From Bradymonas sediminis (GTDB lineage Bacteria > Myxococcota_A > Bradymonadia > Bradymonadales > Bradymonadaceae): 64,000 nt of DNA. The notes under the pieces are model-generated. The model was given only the letters and a program-made list of their open reading frames with translations, searched no databases and was not told where the DNA came from. The position numbers and the translations under genes are program-made. The DNA is taken from contig NZ_CP030032.1 in assembly GCF_003258315.1 (NCBI RefSeq), forward strand, positions 1,750,001 to 1,814,000, given 5' to 3'. Below, piece after piece: positions 63,801 to 64,000 of this stretch. The stretch's first letter is position 1. Each line of letters starts with the position of its first letter.

Positions 63801-64000
63801 TTATTTAGAGTGGGGCGTGTATTTAATGAGTTCGGCGATGCCGGTGCCGAATTGAGAGTCGATCGCGACCCGGATCGGCAGGCGGTTGGCGTCGCGCGAG
63901 ACCCAGAGATGACCGCTATGGTCGTTGGGGGTTTTCATCGTCAGCGCCGGGGTCGCCGGTTTCTTCTTCTTGTCGCGCCGGCGCTGGGCGGTCAAGACAT
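63801..64000 (-). CDS. DUF3108-type protein, C-terminal part only
   Basis: The open frame runs off the right edge of the window; its last 65 codons are seen. WVSRDANRLPIRVAIDSQFG and TGIAELIKYTPHSK fit the C-terminal strands of DUF3108 proteins, which are usually exported. The Lys/Arg-rich KKKK stretch before it is a linker within the domain. The gene ends 26 bp before ldcA on the same strand. Confidence 0.65.
   Translation of the reverse strand, partial: VLTAQRRRDKKKKPATPALTMKTPNDHSGHLWVSRDANRLPIRVAIDSQFGTGIAELIKYTPHSK

Overview
The window reads as ordinary chromosome from a free-living Gram-negative bacterium of the former Deltaproteobacteria (Myxococcota or Bradymonadota type; I lean towards a Bradymonadales-like organism). 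This placement is an inference. It rests on a recA promoter overlapped by a near-perfect Myxococcus-type LexA box, a PilZ domain of the myxobacterial TIGR02266 type, small cysteine-rich and TPR lipoproteins, a WG-repeat lipoprotein, a eukaryotic-type Ser/Thr kinase, pentapeptide-repeat proteins and many lipobox proteins. No phage, insertion sequence, plasmid or CRISPR locus is visible. Both edges cut genes: a K+/H+ antiporter on the left and a DUF3108-type protein on the right.

Layout. 1-13.7 kb: antiporter, WG-repeat lipoprotein, a large group II PLP decarboxylase, a tandemly duplicated two-gene module (lysine-rich secreted protein plus small lipoprotein), RecQ, a secreted protein of unknown function, a small coiled-coil protein behind two palindromic operators, lipoprotein MsrB and a sigma-region-4-like DNA-binding protein. 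13.9-20.2 kb, minus strand: pilT, an outer-membrane barrel protein and an acidic PilZ-like protein, preceded by SOS-controlled recA. 20.3-27.1 kb, minus: thpR, an ABC efflux/lipoprotein-release set (lipoprotein, LolD-type ATPase, FtsX-type permease with a cysteine-rich insertion) and a C45-like Ntn protein with TPR tail. 27.4-33.9 kb: TPR/Cys-rich secreted proteins, a Ser/Thr kinase, a lone lysine 5,6-aminomutase beta subunit (KamE), a CYTH phosphatase and a pentapeptide protein.

33.9-38.2 kb, minus, is the most system-like block: a membrane-anchored spermidine-synthase-like protein, a DUF4178 protein, a pentapeptide-repeat protein, a two-TM protein with an extracytoplasmic beta-domain and a tiny Gly-rich TM protein, closely spaced or overlapping. 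38.5-48.8 kb: rpsO-pnp with a structured pnp leader, three lipoprotein or secreted proteins, an FmdB zinc ribbon, dnaK and a single-TM coiled-coil protein. 48.9-49.4 kb: three identical tRNA-Gly(GCC) genes behind one strong promoter. 49.7-57.5 kb: ppiD-like foldase, then the rod-shape cluster mreB-mreC-mreD-mrdA-mrdB. 57.5-64 kb: a fused double MlaF ATPase, MazG-like protein, Rieske protein, PfkB kinase, FxsA, transaldolase, LD-carboxypeptidase and the truncated DUF3108 protein.

The envelope is the common thread: cell-shape synthesis, peptidoglycan recycling, lipid and lipoprotein transport, periplasmic folding, many surface lipoproteins and type IV pilus retraction. All functional statements come from reading sequence and from remembered family features; no database search was run.
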